NCBI RefSeq assembly: GCF_017431965.1
Contig: NZ_JAFRKB010000058.1
Location: forward strand, 1 to 56,530
DNA from: Methanobrevibacter sp.
GTDB lineage: Archaea > Methanobacteriota > Methanobacteria > Methanobacteriales > Methanobacteriaceae
DNA: 56,530 bases
Reading direction: 5' to 3'
Shown in pieces: positions 47,732 to 56,530 of the stretch (within the stretch, counting starts at the first letter, position 1; each line of letters begins with the position of its first letter). The notes beneath the pieces are model-generated. The model searched no databases and was not told the DNA's origin. It saw only the letters and a list, made by a program, of their open reading frames with translations. The translations under genes were made by a program, and so were the position numbers.

Positions 47732-49174
47732 CTAAATCATGCCTTTAATTAAATTTATTTCTTTTTTATCTATTCCCTTAAGAAGGAACAACACCACAAA
47801 GTAAATTACTGCGGCAATCACAATTACAACTAAAATATTAAATATGCCTGTTGGATTAGCCATTTTTACGAAAATTCCCATTATAACCGTTGCAACCACT
47901 ATTTTAATGATTGCTTTATAGTCAAAAGGCAAATTAGCATATTTTTTTGAATAAATAAGAGTTACTGCAAAAGCGAAGAAATAACAGACCAATGTTACAA
48001 GGCCCGCACCATAAATTCCAAGATAAGGCACAGCCACAATATTGAATATTATATTCAAAACAGCTACAGATATCCAAATATAGCCCAAAATAGTTGTTTT
48101 TTTCTCTAAAATAATTATATTATTCACAATTCCATAAATTCCCATAAATATTGCTCCAAGTGCCACCAACGGAGTAATCATATATCCCTGATTTGCAATG
48201 ATTTCAGTTGTTAACACATATAACAGAGGTTTTGAAAGTAAACTCATTCCAACCGCTGCAGGAATTGTCAAAAGCAAATAATATTTCATAGAATAAGTTA
48301 AAAATGTATTAACTTTATCCATATCTCCTTTTTCAAAATACTCAGGCAATACTGCTGGAAGCAAAACCGCAAATGGTGTCAAAAACATTAAAAGAATACT
48401 TCCTAAAGCATATCCCGGAGAGTAACAGCCAACTGCAGCAGAGCCAAGAAAAATACCAATGACAAATTTATCGCTTGAATCAACCACCCATGAAGATACA
48501 TTGTTCGGAACTGTAGGAAGGGCAAATTTTAATTCTTCCTTTAAAGTTTTAAGCTTAGTTGCAAACCCTAATTCCCTTATTATTAAAATCGCCATGACTA
48601 TAAAAACAAATAAATATCCGGTTAAAAGACCCAAAACAACAACCTCGATTGGATATTTCATCAAGGTAAGTACAATGCTTGCACCCACACCAATATAGGT
48701 TTGCAATACTAGAAATGTAGAATAAAAAGCAATCTTTTGAAAAGTCCTGAAATAGCTGAGCAACATTAAATTCAAACATGCCAAAAATGAAATTACAGTT
48801 ACAATCAACATTATTTGCATGCTTCCATCAAACAGGGCATTTGCTATCTGTTGTGAAAATATCAAAAATACAAGAATCATGACAACTGTTGAAGCAAAAA
48901 CCAACAGCATCATTGAATAAAAAGACTGTTTGATTATTTGTTTATCTTTTTCAGCTGCTAAAAATCTGACCATAGTATATGGAAGGCCTAAGTTAACAAC
49001 ATTCGGAACTAATGCGACAAGAGTATTGACTTGTGCCCAAACGCCATAATCTGCAGTTGAAAAATTCTTAGTAATGATTGGAATGAATATTAAACCACTA
49101 AGAGATATTAATATATTGGCAATGCCCACTATACCTATCCTTTTTACAAATTGGACATATTCATTCATTATCAA
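47732..49174 (-). CDS. Polysaccharide flippase (Wzx/MOP superfamily)
   Basis: A 480-residue protein with about 12-14 membrane segments. The opening IGIVGIANILISLSGLIFIPIITKNFSTADYGVWAQVN is typical of the PST/Wzx branch of the MOP exporters, as is VVDSSDKFVIGIFLGSAAVGCYS near the middle. It would flip a lipid-linked glycan across the membrane. It is the last gene of the minus-strand operon that makes a nonulosonate-type sugar, and its start overlaps the preceding gene by 14 bases. The specific glycan is inferred from neighbours. Confidence 0.9.
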   Translation of the reverse strand: MIMNEYVQFVKRIGIVGIANILISLSGLIFIPIITKNFSTADYGVWAQVNTLVALVPNVVNLGLPYTMVRFLAAEKDKQIIKQSFYSMMLLVFASTVVMILVFLIFSQQIANALFDGSMQIMLIVTVISFLACLNLMLLSYFRTFQKIAFYSTFLVLQTYIGVGASIVLTLMKYPIEVVVLGLLTGYLFVFIVMAILIIRELGFATKLKTLKEELKFALPTVPNNVSSWVVDSSDKFVIGIFLGSAAVGCYSPGYALGSILLMFLTPFAVLLPAVLPEYFEKGDMDKVNTFLTYSMKYYLLLTIPAAVGMSLLSKPLLYVLTTEIIANQGYMITPLVALGAIFMGIYGIVNNIIILEKKTTILGYIWISVAVLNIIFNIVAVPYLGIYGAGLVTLVCYFFAFAVTLIYSKKYANLPFDYKAIIKIVVATVIMGIFVKMANPTGIFNILVVIVIAAVIYFVVLFLLKGIDKKEINLIKGMI

Positions 49175-50582
49175 TCACCTTTTTCAATAATCCCTTATCA
49201 AAATTTTTAAAGAAAAAGTCTTTATCATACTCGTTAGGATCAAAAATCTCTAGATTATCTACTAATTCTTTTGAATCTTTAACTTTACAGACATAATTCC
49301 TTTCAATCAAATCATTCAAATATTCTACACCAGGCACATCTACGATAAAAGTTTTGCAATTAAACATCAATCCTTCATATATTGCAGTTGAAAAAGCACC
49401 AATTTGATAGCTTGATTCTGCAAAAAATTGGTATAATGGTGTTTTACCATTATCAACAACAGTGAAATTATCCGATTTATCCGCTTTAACAAGTTCAGGA
49501 TAATTACTTCTCCAGGTTTCATATTCGCCGGGATGCAACTTATAAATTATATTAAAATCTTTTAAATTTGTTGAGACATCATAGGCTATTTTTGATAAAT
49601 ATTTGCCTATTACCCCCTGAGATATGAATAAAATTTGCTTATCTTTTTTAGCGATATTTAAAAAATCTTTTGATTGAGCTTCAAAATATGGAAAACCAAT
49701 TGGAATGATATTTTTTGAATCAATAGGGCAGGTTTCATCATTAATCCAATAGTTTCCAAAAGTGAGAAGTTTATCCGGAAAATAAGCAATTTCCCCATTT
49801 AATCTTGACTTTGTAGGATAAGAATAACCTAAATGATAATCAGTGATAGTTCCGTGTTGAAGTTCAATCACTTCAATACCCAAATCTTTTGCAGCCTTAA
49901 CAATAGCTTGATTTTCATAAGCCACAACGACAAAAATCATTTTAGGTTTTCTTTTTTCAAACAACACTGTGTATTTTTTATAATCGTATTTAAAATTTAA
50001 TATGTGAGTTTCTAAAATCCATTCCAAATTAATTTCTAAATTAAAAATTTTTTCAATGTCCTTTTTGACATTGGAAATTAAATCTTTTTCAGACTCAGTG
50101 AAATCAATTTTATGGAATTTTTTAAAGATATATGAACCTAACTGAATCCTATCAGTATATTTAATATAATCTTTATGATTTGTAAAATGTTTATTGAAAT
50201 ATGGAGCTTCCATAACTTCAAAAGAATAATCATCTTTAAGTAAATCTACCAGAAAATAGCTGTAAATATCAACATACTCATTATTAAGCATGGTTTTTCT
50301 AGGATGGTCAAAAATTAATATGTCCCTATTATAATCACCTTGAAAAGGATTGTATAATAAGCTATTTTTAAAAAAAGGAATAAATGATTTTACCTTATCA
50401 AAAATAGATAATGATTGTTGTTGAGCTGAACCAAAAGTGTTTAAACGCCTAGCAACATCATAATAAAGATACATCCTTATTAATTGCCAAGGAAAACAGC
50501 CTTGAACTTCCCAATAATTCAAATTATATTTTTCTTCAAGACTAAAAAAAACTTCACAAATCTCCCCAACACTATGCGACAT
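49161..50582 (-). CDS. Capsule-type glycosyltransferase (polysialyltransferase/CDP-glycerol transferase-like)
   Basis: A 473-residue GT-B-type protein without membrane segments. Marks are VIELQHGTITDYHLGY near residue 240, IYKLHPGEYETW near 350 (the HP pair), and GAFSTAIYEGLMF near 400 (donor phosphate site). These are found in capsule polymerases and teichoic-type transferases and in sialic-acid-linked surface glycosyltransferases. It sits between NeuB and the flippase, so a nonulosonate (or a sugar next to it) is the likely donor. The exact linkage cannot be told. Confidence 0.7.
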   Translation of the reverse strand: MSHSVGEICEVFFSLEEKYNLNYWEVQGCFPWQLIRMYLYYDVARRLNTFGSAQQQSLSIFDKVKSFIPFFKNSLLYNPFQGDYNRDILIFDHPRKTMLNNEYVDIYSYFLVDLLKDDYSFEVMEAPYFNKHFTNHKDYIKYTDRIQLGSYIFKKFHKIDFTESEKDLISNVKKDIEKIFNLEINLEWILETHILNFKYDYKKYTVLFEKRKPKMIFVVVAYENQAIVKAAKDLGIEVIELQHGTITDYHLGYSYPTKSRLNGEIAYFPDKLLTFGNYWINDETCPIDSKNIIPIGFPYFEAQSKDFLNIAKKDKQILFISQGVIGKYLSKIAYDVSTNLKDFNIIYKLHPGEYETWRSNYPELVKADKSDNFTVVDNGKTPLYQFFAESSYQIGAFSTAIYEGLMFNCKTFIVDVPGVEYLNDLIERNYVCKVKDSKELVDNLEIFDPNEYDKDFFFKNFDKGLLKKVIDNE

Positions 50583-50593
50583 TAAAACACCAA

Positions 50594-51655
50594 TTATTGT
50601 AACATTTCAAAATCAATTAATGTATCCTCACAAATATCAGTCTTTGCAGTTTTTCCTATGACACTATCAATCTCAGATGGAGAAATACCAGTACCCGGTC
50701 TTTTGAATGTGACATCCTCTAATGAAATACTTTCTCCTTTTTTAATGTCTTTTTTGGCAACAATAGACCTTCTTGCTTCTCTTCTTGCAGAAGATTCGCA
50801 GATTAAGGGTTGTTTATTTGAACTTCCATTGATTTTTGATAAAAATTCAACATTTTTTCGGAATTTAGAAACATCACTAGGATCCATTGCGTGATAATGG
50901 TCATTTCCCGCCAATGTTTTATCTAATGTGAAATGTTTTTCTAAAATTACGGCGCCGTAATTATAGGCAGTTGTTAAAATCATCATATTTTCATCAGGCT
51001 TTGTGTGGTCCGAATATCCAATTTCATAATCGGGAAACTGTTTAACCAAGTCTTTAATCATTAACAGATTTGCATCTTCATATGAGGTAGGATACGATAA
51101 AACACAATGCATTACTGCAATATCGACAGTTGATACATCTTCAATTGCCCTAACAGCATCTTTAATTTCTTTGATAGTGGATGCGCCAGTTGAAAGTAAG
51201 ATTGGCTTATTTTTACTTGCAATATATTTAATAAATGGAATATTGGTTAAATCAGAAGAAGAAATTTTGTAAATATCCATAAATTCATCCAAATAATCTA
51301 CAGAATCAAAATCAAATGGAGTGGATAAAAACACTATCCCCACTTCCCTACAATAATCCGCTAACTCCCTATACTCTTCAGCGCCAAATTTATCAAATTT
51401 TTTAAATAACTCGAATTGGGATGTTGTGGGCTCTTCTGATAAATCCCAGTAAGCAGGAGAATTGCGGGAAGCAATTGTTTCTGCTTTATATGATTGAAAC
51501 TTAACTGCATCAACACCACATGCCTTAGCTTCATCAATCATCAGCTTTGCAGCATCCATATCAGACATTCCATCTTTTTCGGCAATATCATAAAAGTTAA
51601 CGCCGATTTCCGCAATTAAAAATGGCTTCTTATTAAAAATATTCAAAATAAACAC
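50594..51655 (-). CDS. neuB: Nonulosonic acid synthase (NeuB family)
   Basis: A 353-residue NeuB-family enzyme that condenses phosphoenolpyruvate with a six-carbon sugar to make a sialic, legionaminic or pseudaminic acid. It shows FLIAEIGVNFYDIAE, VDAVKFQSYKAETI, FLSTPFDFDSVDYL, ILLSTGAS, MHCVLSYPT, IGYSDHT and LEKHFTLDKTLAGNDHYHAMDP. The last 60 residues are the antifreeze-like SAF domain (ARRSIVAKKDIKKGE). It follows the NeuA-PseG fusion by 1-2 bases. The exact product is uncertain; the PseG-like domain next to it favours a 5,7-diamino sugar rather than ordinary sialic acid. Confidence 0.9.
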   Translation of the reverse strand: MFILNIFNKKPFLIAEIGVNFYDIAEKDGMSDMDAAKLMIDEAKACGVDAVKFQSYKAETIASRNSPAYWDLSEEPTTSQFELFKKFDKFGAEEYRELADYCREVGIVFLSTPFDFDSVDYLDEFMDIYKISSSDLTNIPFIKYIASKNKPILLSTGASTIKEIKDAVRAIEDVSTVDIAVMHCVLSYPTSYEDANLLMIKDLVKQFPDYEIGYSDHTKPDENMMILTTAYNYGAVILEKHFTLDKTLAGNDHYHAMDPSDVSKFRKNVEFLSKINGSSNKQPLICESSARREARRSIVAKKDIKKGESISLEDVTFKRPGTGISPSEIDSVIGKTAKTDICEDTLIDFEMLQ

Positions 51656-51656
51656 C

Positions 51657-53327
51657 TTACGATTTATTATTCAATTCAAATTTTCTATATTCCTCTTTAA
51701 TAATGACCCAAATATTTTCAAATCCATTTTTCAAATCGATGGACAGCATCTTTTCGTTCATGTCAATTCTTTTATCATAATCATTAACCAATTCAATAAA
51801 CTGATTCATAATTTCCGAATCATCAACATTTATGCCCAAACCCATATTAATAAATCCATTAGCATTAGTGCCAAATACATGAGTTAATTCCCTTTCATTT
51901 TGACATAAACATATTGTAGGGACACCTAATGAACATATTTCATACATTGTTCTGCCAGCAGATGTGAAAATAATGTCTGCTTTAAACATGAACTCGCTAA
52001 TATTTGACACATTAGTATAAACCTGAATGGATGGATTTGATTCAATTCTGGAAATCAAACCTTCTTTATCCGAATAACCTAATCCTAAAATTACATTAAT
52101 ACGTCCCTCATAACTTGTTTTTGTAATTGCATTAATGACCCTTTCCGTAAAATTATTAGGATCGGTTCCACCAAACGTGATTAAAATATTTTCCACATTC
52201 TGAGTAATGATTTTTTTAGGCTGGAAATAGAATTCATCTTTTAAAACATAATATTTATGACCTGTGAAAATGTGATTTTCAGATAAATCGTGCTCATACA
52301 ATGCATCAAATACCACATCTGCAAATTCAGTGCCGGTTCCTAAATCTTCAAAGTTAACAACAAAATATCCTTTAGTTTTTAATTTAAGAACATAATCTGT
52401 TGAAGTATCTAAAATATCATTAATAACAATTTGAGGATTATACTGCTCTAATTTATCAAATAACTCATTTTCACCATTATAAATTTCATAAGGGTAATTG
52501 TAACTATCTACAATATTAATTCCCAATTGATGTGATCCATCTAGCAAAAACAATACTTCATGGAAAACCAGTTTTGAAGCAATTGATAAACATCTGTAAA
52601 TATGGCCGGTTCCGATTTCGTTGTATGCATTGACCACAACAGCTATTCTTTTCCTATTAAGATAATTTTCAGCTAACCACCAATCTTCATAAGTATCAAT
52701 GTCAATGCTTTCTTCCCTTGAAACTTCAATTATGGAAATATTTTCTCCAAGACGGGAAGTTTCATTAACAAAAGCTCTTCTTGTAGCCAGAATAGCTCCA
52801 GTTTCTCTAAATGATTTTGGCAAATATTGTCTGTTAACCCGCTGCATGTAAAGTGGGAAATATCTCTGGTTATCATCATCATAGCCCCACTTCAAGTGTC
52901 TATCATCCACTACAGAAATTACGCTATCCACTGAAAAATCTTCGAATTTTTCAATAGCTTTATCTAAGGTTTGTGTTTTAAGTAATGGTGAAGTAGGTTG
53001 GAGAGTAATTACAATGTCATATTCATCAAATGCCAACTTTTCTTTTTGAATCATTGCATTATAAACAACTGGATCAAGGGGAATTTCATCACTGGCCAAT
53101 TCTGAAGAGCGTCTAACAACACTAGCTCCGAATTTTTCGGCTATCAATGTAATTTCGGAATCATCAGTAGTTACTACAACATCATCCACATATTGGGATG
53201 ACCTGGCAACACCAATTGCATAAGAAATTAAAGGTCGATTATTCAGCAGCCGGATATTCTTGCGAGGAATCCCTTTAGAACCGCCTCTTGCAGGAATAAC
53301 TACTAAAATTTTATTATTATTAAACAT
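51657..53327 (-). CDS. Fusion: CMP-nonulosonate cytidylyltransferase (NeuA/PseF) + PseG-like hydrolase
   Basis: About 556 residues joining two enzymes. Residues 1-226 are a NeuA-type cytidylyltransferase (ILVVIPARGGSKGIPRKNIR, then TTDDSEI and LQPTSPLL). Residues 228-558 are a GT-B protein like PseG, the UDP-sugar hydrolase that releases the hexose for the synthase. It opens with G241-T-G-H-x-x-R247 and has ITFGGTDPNN and IFTSAGRTMYEICSLGVP. One chain thus catalyses the step before and the step after NeuB. The frame opens at 53333 with ATG GTT ATG. AGGG fits the second ATG, at 53327. It heads the four-gene operon. Confidence 0.85.
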   Translation of the reverse strand: MFNNNKILVVIPARGGSKGIPRKNIRLLNNRPLISYAIGVARSSQYVDDVVVTTDDSEITLIAEKFGASVVRRSSELASDEIPLDPVVYNAMIQKEKLAFDEYDIVITLQPTSPLLKTQTLDKAIEKFEDFSVDSVISVVDDRHLKWGYDDDNQRYFPLYMQRVNRQYLPKSFRETGAILATRRAFVNETSRLGENISIIEVSREESIDIDTYEDWWLAENYLNRKRIAVVVNAYNEIGTGHIYRCLSIASKLVFHEVLFLLDGSHQLGINIVDSYNYPYEIYNGENELFDKLEQYNPQIVINDILDTSTDYVLKLKTKGYFVVNFEDLGTGTEFADVVFDALYEHDLSENHIFTGHKYYVLKDEFYFQPKKIITQNVENILITFGGTDPNNFTERVINAITKTSYEGRINVILGLGYSDKEGLISRIESNPSIQVYTNVSNISEFMFKADIIFTSAGRTMYEICSLGVPTICLCQNERELTHVFGTNANGFINMGLGINVDDSEIMNQFIELVNDYDKRIDMNEKMLSIDLKNGFENIWVIIKEEYRKFELNNKS

Positions 53328-53411
53328 AACCATCCCTAAAAAATTACAATAAATTTAATTAATGCAATAGTAAATATATCTATAATATAATATTAAATCT
53401 TCGGTGTTAAT

Positions 53412-54461
53412 ATGAAAAATATGTCAAAAGAATTAATAGATAGGATAAACAACTTAGCCACACCCGTCAAAATAATGCACGTTTGTGGGTCTCATGAGCA
53501 TACAATAATGGAAAATGGAATTAGAAGTTTGCTTCCAGAAGAAGTGGAGATTGTTGCAGGCCCGGGATGTCCAGTTTGTGTGGTGCCTTCACGTGAAATT
53601 GATGAAGCATTGGAGCTTATTGACAAAGGAGTGACAATCACCACATTTGGGGATATGTTAAGAGTTCCTGGTTCACATTCATCCCTTGCAGATGCAAAAG
53701 CAGAGGGTGGAGATGTTAGAGTAGTTTATGGAATCAACAGAGCTATCGAGATTGCGGAAAAAGAAGACAATGACGTAGTATTTATAGCTGCAGGATTTGA
53801 AACTACAGCACCTACAACAGCCGCTGAATTATTAGCTACACCTCCTGAAAACTTCTCAGTACTTTCATGCCACAGATTGATTCCACCAGCAATTGATTTT
53901 TTAATTAATTCCGGGCAAACTAATTTGAATGCATTAATCCAGCCAGGACATGTATGTACAATTATCGGGACAAAACCGTTCGAATACTTCTCAACTGACT
54001 TCGGAATACCACAAGCAGTAGCAGGATTTAACCCATTAGACATATTAATGTCTGTTTACATGATTTTAAGACAAATTCATAACGAAACACCGAAAATAGA
54101 TAATGAATACAACCGAGCAGTGCGTGAAGAAGGAAATGTTATTGCACAGGACATGATTGACCAAGTATTTGACATTACCTCTAGAGAATGGAGGGGATTT
54201 CCCAAAATACCAAATTCCATATTAGAAATTAAAGATGAATTTAGCGAATTCAATGCCCGTGAAAAATATGACATTGAAGTTAAAGAGGTTAATGAAGCAC
54301 CTAAAGGATGTATTTGCGGACCAATCTTAAGGGGACTTGCCCGTCCTGAAGATTGCAAGTTATTTAGAAATGAATGTAATCCGCTCCATCCAATCGGAGC
54401 CTGTATGGTAAGTAAAGAAGGAACATGCAATATAGCACACAGATATTCCAAAAGACAGTGA
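53412..54461 (+). CDS. hypD: Hydrogenase maturation factor HypD
   Basis: A 349-residue iron-sulfur protein that, with HypC, assembles the Fe(CN)2CO group of [NiFe] hydrogenases. Conserved pieces are MHVCGSHEHTIMENGI, AGPGCPVCVVPSREID, the CO/CN site region GFETTAPTTA and LLSCHRLIPPA-like VLSCHRLIPPAI, and the C-terminal cysteine set GCICGPILRG, LFRNECNPL. A methanogen needs it for Frh, Eha/Ehb and Mvh hydrogenases. It is divergent from the nonulosonate operon across 78 bases. Confidence 0.96.
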   Translation: MKNMSKELIDRINNLATPVKIMHVCGSHEHTIMENGIRSLLPEEVEIVAGPGCPVCVVPSREIDEALELIDKGVTITTFGDMLRVPGSHSSLADAKAEGGDVRVVYGINRAIEIAEKEDNDVVFIAAGFETTAPTTAAELLATPPENFSVLSCHRLIPPAIDFLINSGQTNLNALIQPGHVCTIIGTKPFEYFSTDFGIPQAVAGFNPLDILMSVYMILRQIHNETPKIDNEYNRAVREEGNVIAQDMIDQVFDITSREWRGFPKIPNSILEIKDEFSEFNAREKYDIEVKEVNEAPKGCICGPILRGLARPEDCKLFRNECNPLHPIGACMVSKEGTCNIAHRYSKRQ

Positions 54462-54465
54462 TAAA

Positions 54466-55170
54466 ATGACCATAGAAGCAATTGCTGTAGATATTGACGG
54501 GACAATAACTGATGAAAAAAGACAGATATGCATATCAGCTATCGAAGCTTTAAGAAAAGCGGAAAATGCAGGAATTCCAACAATAATCGTTACCGGAAAT
54601 GTTGTTAATTACGCATATGCAACAGAAGTACTTATTGGATGCAGTGGTGGACTTGTAGCCGAAAATGGAGGAGTTGTTTTCAAAGAAGGAGAAAATGACA
54701 ATGCTGTTGAAACATTAGTTGAAAGAGATTTTGTCACATCTGCTGAAAAGCACTTGAAAGAAAAATTAGGTGAAAAATTTAACCAGCATGCTTCTCATGA
54801 CAATATGTATAGATTAACTGAAACAGTTTTCTATAAAACAATAGCCCGCGAAGAATTAGAAGAAGCTTTAAAAGATTTCAAATACTTGAATGAACTTGAA
54901 ATTTATGACAGCGGCTTTGCACTTCACATAACCGATAAACGAGTGAATAAAGGGACTTCCCTTAAGTATTTATGTGAAAGAAATGGGATAAATATGGAAA
55001 ATGTAATGGCCATTGGAGATAGCCAAAACGATGAAGATTTCTTAAAACAGGTCGGTTATAGAATAGCAGTTGGAAACGCTGAAGATAAATTAAAAGAAAT
55101 CAGCACTTACACCTGTGAAAAATTCTTTGGCGATGGAGTGGCCGAAGCTATTGAAAAATTTGCACTATAG
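54466..55170 (+). CDS. Phosphoglycolate phosphatase, archaeal type
   Basis: A 234-residue HAD hydrolase of the archaeal phosphoglycolate phosphatase type. Motif I is DIDGTITDE at residues 9-17 with the two catalytic Asp residues. Motif II lies in TIIVTGNVVNYAYA, the Lys in NKGTSLKYLC, and motif IV in AIGDSQNDEDF. It dephosphorylates phosphoglycolate or related phosphates. It starts 4 bases after the hypD stop and is read with hypD and the TldD-like gene. Confidence 0.9.
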   Translation: MTIEAIAVDIDGTITDEKRQICISAIEALRKAENAGIPTIIVTGNVVNYAYATEVLIGCSGGLVAENGGVVFKEGENDNAVETLVERDFVTSAEKHLKEKLGEKFNQHASHDNMYRLTETVFYKTIAREELEEALKDFKYLNELEIYDSGFALHITDKRVNKGTSLKYLCERNGINMENVMAIGDSQNDEDFLKQVGYRIAVGNAEDKLKEISTYTCEKFFGDGVAEAIEKFAL

Positions 55171-55177
55171 TGATAAT

Positions 55178-56488
55178 ATGTTATACGAAATAGCAGAAAC
55201 TGCAAAAAAAGAAGTTGAAAATATTTGTGATGAATACGAAATTTATGTTGATGAAGCAAAATCAATAGAACTCGATTCCAGAAAAGAAGAATTGAACTTC
55301 GCAAAAGAAGAAATCGAAAAGGGAATCGGAATTCGCGTAATCAAAGACAATAAAATTGGTTTTGCATTTACTTCAAACTTGGATAAAATAGCTCAAACTG
55401 CAAAACAAGCTGTTGAAAACACTAAATTAAATAAGATTGATGAAAATTATGCCTTTTCTGAAGTAGAAAGTGTAAATGATGTCAAACAGGTTTATGACAA
55501 AAAATTCAATGATTTAAGCATTGATGAAACTGTTGAATTATTGAAAAATGTCATTTCCCTAGCAAGCGACAGCGGATGTGAAGTAACCGGGTCAGGATTT
55601 TCTGCAAGTGCGGGCAAATCACTAATCATGAATTCAAACGGAGTTTCCATAGAAAATGTTGGAACCGGATTTGGCATTGGTTTATCTGTAACAATCCAAA
55701 AAGAAGGTCAAATCGCAACTGCCTATAACTCCATGTCTTCAAGATTTTATGATTTGGATGGAGATAAACTAGCTAATGAAGTATGCAATTTAGCTAAAAG
55801 CTCTCTTGATACAAAACCTATTGAAACTAATGACTATGATGTAGTTTTAGATTATTATGCTGCTACAGGACTGCTTCAAACATTTTTAAATGCATTTGAT
55901 GGAGAAAATGTGAGAAGAGGCAGATCCATTCTAAAAGACAAAATCGGCAGCGAAATCGCCAATCCGACACTTTCAATTATCGATAACCCGTTACTTGAAA
56001 AAGGAATGTATTCAACAAAATGTGACGGGGAAGGAAGTGTCTCCAAATCTACTGATTTAATCAAAAACGGAGTTTTGAATTCATTTATTTATGACATTTA
56101 TACCGCAAACAAGGAAGGTGTTAAAACAACTTCAAACGGTTATAGAGGCAGTTTTTTAACAACACCGATGATTTCACCTTCAAATCTTGAGTTTAAATTT
56201 AGTGAAATGAAAGATTTAACCGAAATTGAAAAAGGTGTCCTGACCACCAGCGTTTTGGGAGCCCATACTGCAAACCCGATTTCAGGCGATTTTTCAGTGG
56301 AAGCCAGCAATGCATTTAAAATAGAAAACGGAGAACTTACAGACCCAATTAATAAAGCCATGATTTCCGGAAATATCTTTGAAATCATGAAAAAAGTAGA
56401 AGGTTTAAATTCAGAAATAAAACAATATGGGTCATTCATCATTCCTAAACTATTAGTGCATGATTTAAGAGTAGTTGGTCAAAATTAA
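55178..56488 (+). CDS. TldD/PmbA family metalloprotease-associated protein (TldE/PmbA-like)
   Basis: About 436 residues. ATG at 55178 (MLYEIAETAKKEVENIC) is preferred over the upstream TTG because it follows the phosphatase stop by 7 bases with a GTGAT site. It has SIELDSRKEELNFAKEEIEKGIGIRVI, VLDYYAATGLLQTFLNAFDGENVRRG and the PmbA-type end GDFSVEASNAFKIENGEL. It lacks the HExxxH zinc site of TldD, so this is the TldE/PmbA (non-catalytic partner) type; TldD is not in the window. Together they degrade modified or unfolded peptides. Confidence 0.85.
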   Translation: MLYEIAETAKKEVENICDEYEIYVDEAKSIELDSRKEELNFAKEEIEKGIGIRVIKDNKIGFAFTSNLDKIAQTAKQAVENTKLNKIDENYAFSEVESVNDVKQVYDKKFNDLSIDETVELLKNVISLASDSGCEVTGSGFSASAGKSLIMNSNGVSIENVGTGFGIGLSVTIQKEGQIATAYNSMSSRFYDLDGDKLANEVCNLAKSSLDTKPIETNDYDVVLDYYAATGLLQTFLNAFDGENVRRGRSILKDKIGSEIANPTLSIIDNPLLEKGMYSTKCDGEGSVSKSTDLIKNGVLNSFIYDIYTANKEGVKTTSNGYRGSFLTTPMISPSNLEFKFSEMKDLTEIEKGVLTTSVLGAHTANPISGDFSVEASNAFKIENGELTDPINKAMISGNIFEIMKKVEGLNSEIKQYGSFIIPKLLVHDLRVVGQN

Positions 56489-56493
56489 AAAAA

Positions 56494-56522
56494 GGAAATA
56501 TTAAATTCTCTTTAATTTTTCC
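56494..56522 (+). terminator. Imperfect terminator-like hairpin after the TldE-like gene
   Basis: GGAAATATTAAA and TTTAATTTTTCC form an imperfect stem six bases after the stop, with a preceding A run. Likely a 3' end, but the pairing is partial. Confidence 0.35.
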
Positions 56523-56530
56523 CTATATCT

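Overview
The window looks like a chromosome segment from a hydrogenotrophic methanogenic archaeon of the Methanobacteriales, most like Methanobrevibacter. Four things support this. The DNA is AT-rich with TATA-box promoters. The RNA polymerase large subunits are split (B'' / B' and A' / A''). tRNAs are encoded without CCA. Archaeal-type enzymes are present (4-demethylwyosine synthase, Trm56, digeranylgeranylglyceryl phosphate synthase, HypD, KorABCD). The genus is inferred from gene content and order, not from a database search.

Layout. 1-8514 (minus): the RNA polymerase operon rpoH - rpoB2 - rpoB1 - rpoA1 - rpoA2 - rpl30e. It has a 240-base leader before rpoB2 and a large acidic coiled-coil insertion in subunit A'. 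8558-9209 (minus): five tRNAs (Thr, Pro, Tyr, Asp, Lys). 9326-10809: thiamine genes thiM-thiE. 11057-14515 (minus): a DUF6270-like protein, then tpiA-pgk. 14657-15574: taw1. 15549-20146 (minus): korDABC-sucC plus a flavoprotein. Together with fumB (22242) and pycB (35622), these supply parts of the partial reductive TCA path from pyruvate to 2-oxoglutarate. 20306-22057 (minus): a MATE transporter fused to a GHKL-ATPase-like domain. 22793-30000: an FKBP isomerase, DUF763, trm56, a candidate structured RNA, cobS, an M50 protease, DUF389, and a CbiS-like cobamide gene that appears frameshifted. 29547-31390: larC-queC. 31391-33416 (minus): a VWA protein, a winged-helix regulator and an M48 protease. 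33777-34500: a decayed glycosyltransferase 2 followed by an intact gtrA. 34566-38642 (minus): an OYE-family flavoenzyme, pycB, and inositol-3-phosphate synthase.

38742-53333 is a surface-glycan and lipid region. It contains two GT4 enzymes, two divergent paralogous membrane GT39-like transferases, the ether-lipid prenyltransferase, a zinc-ribbon/NERD-like membrane protein, a hexapeptide acyltransferase and a small ferredoxin. It ends in a compact four-gene operon read on the minus strand: NeuA-PseG fusion, NeuB, capsule-type glycosyltransferase, flippase. Those four genes look like a module that activates, synthesises, transfers and exports a nonulosonic-acid (sialic-acid-like) glycan. The window closes with hypD, phosphoglycolate phosphatase and a TldD/PmbA-family gene.

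The most interesting points are the nonulosonate operon with its fused enzyme, the structured RNA near 25401-25488, the MATE-ATPase fusion, the A' insertion, a nine-codon leader ORF before rpoB2, and the probable homopolymer frameshift in the CbiS-like gene. I did not see a CRISPR array, an insertion sequence or a prophage.
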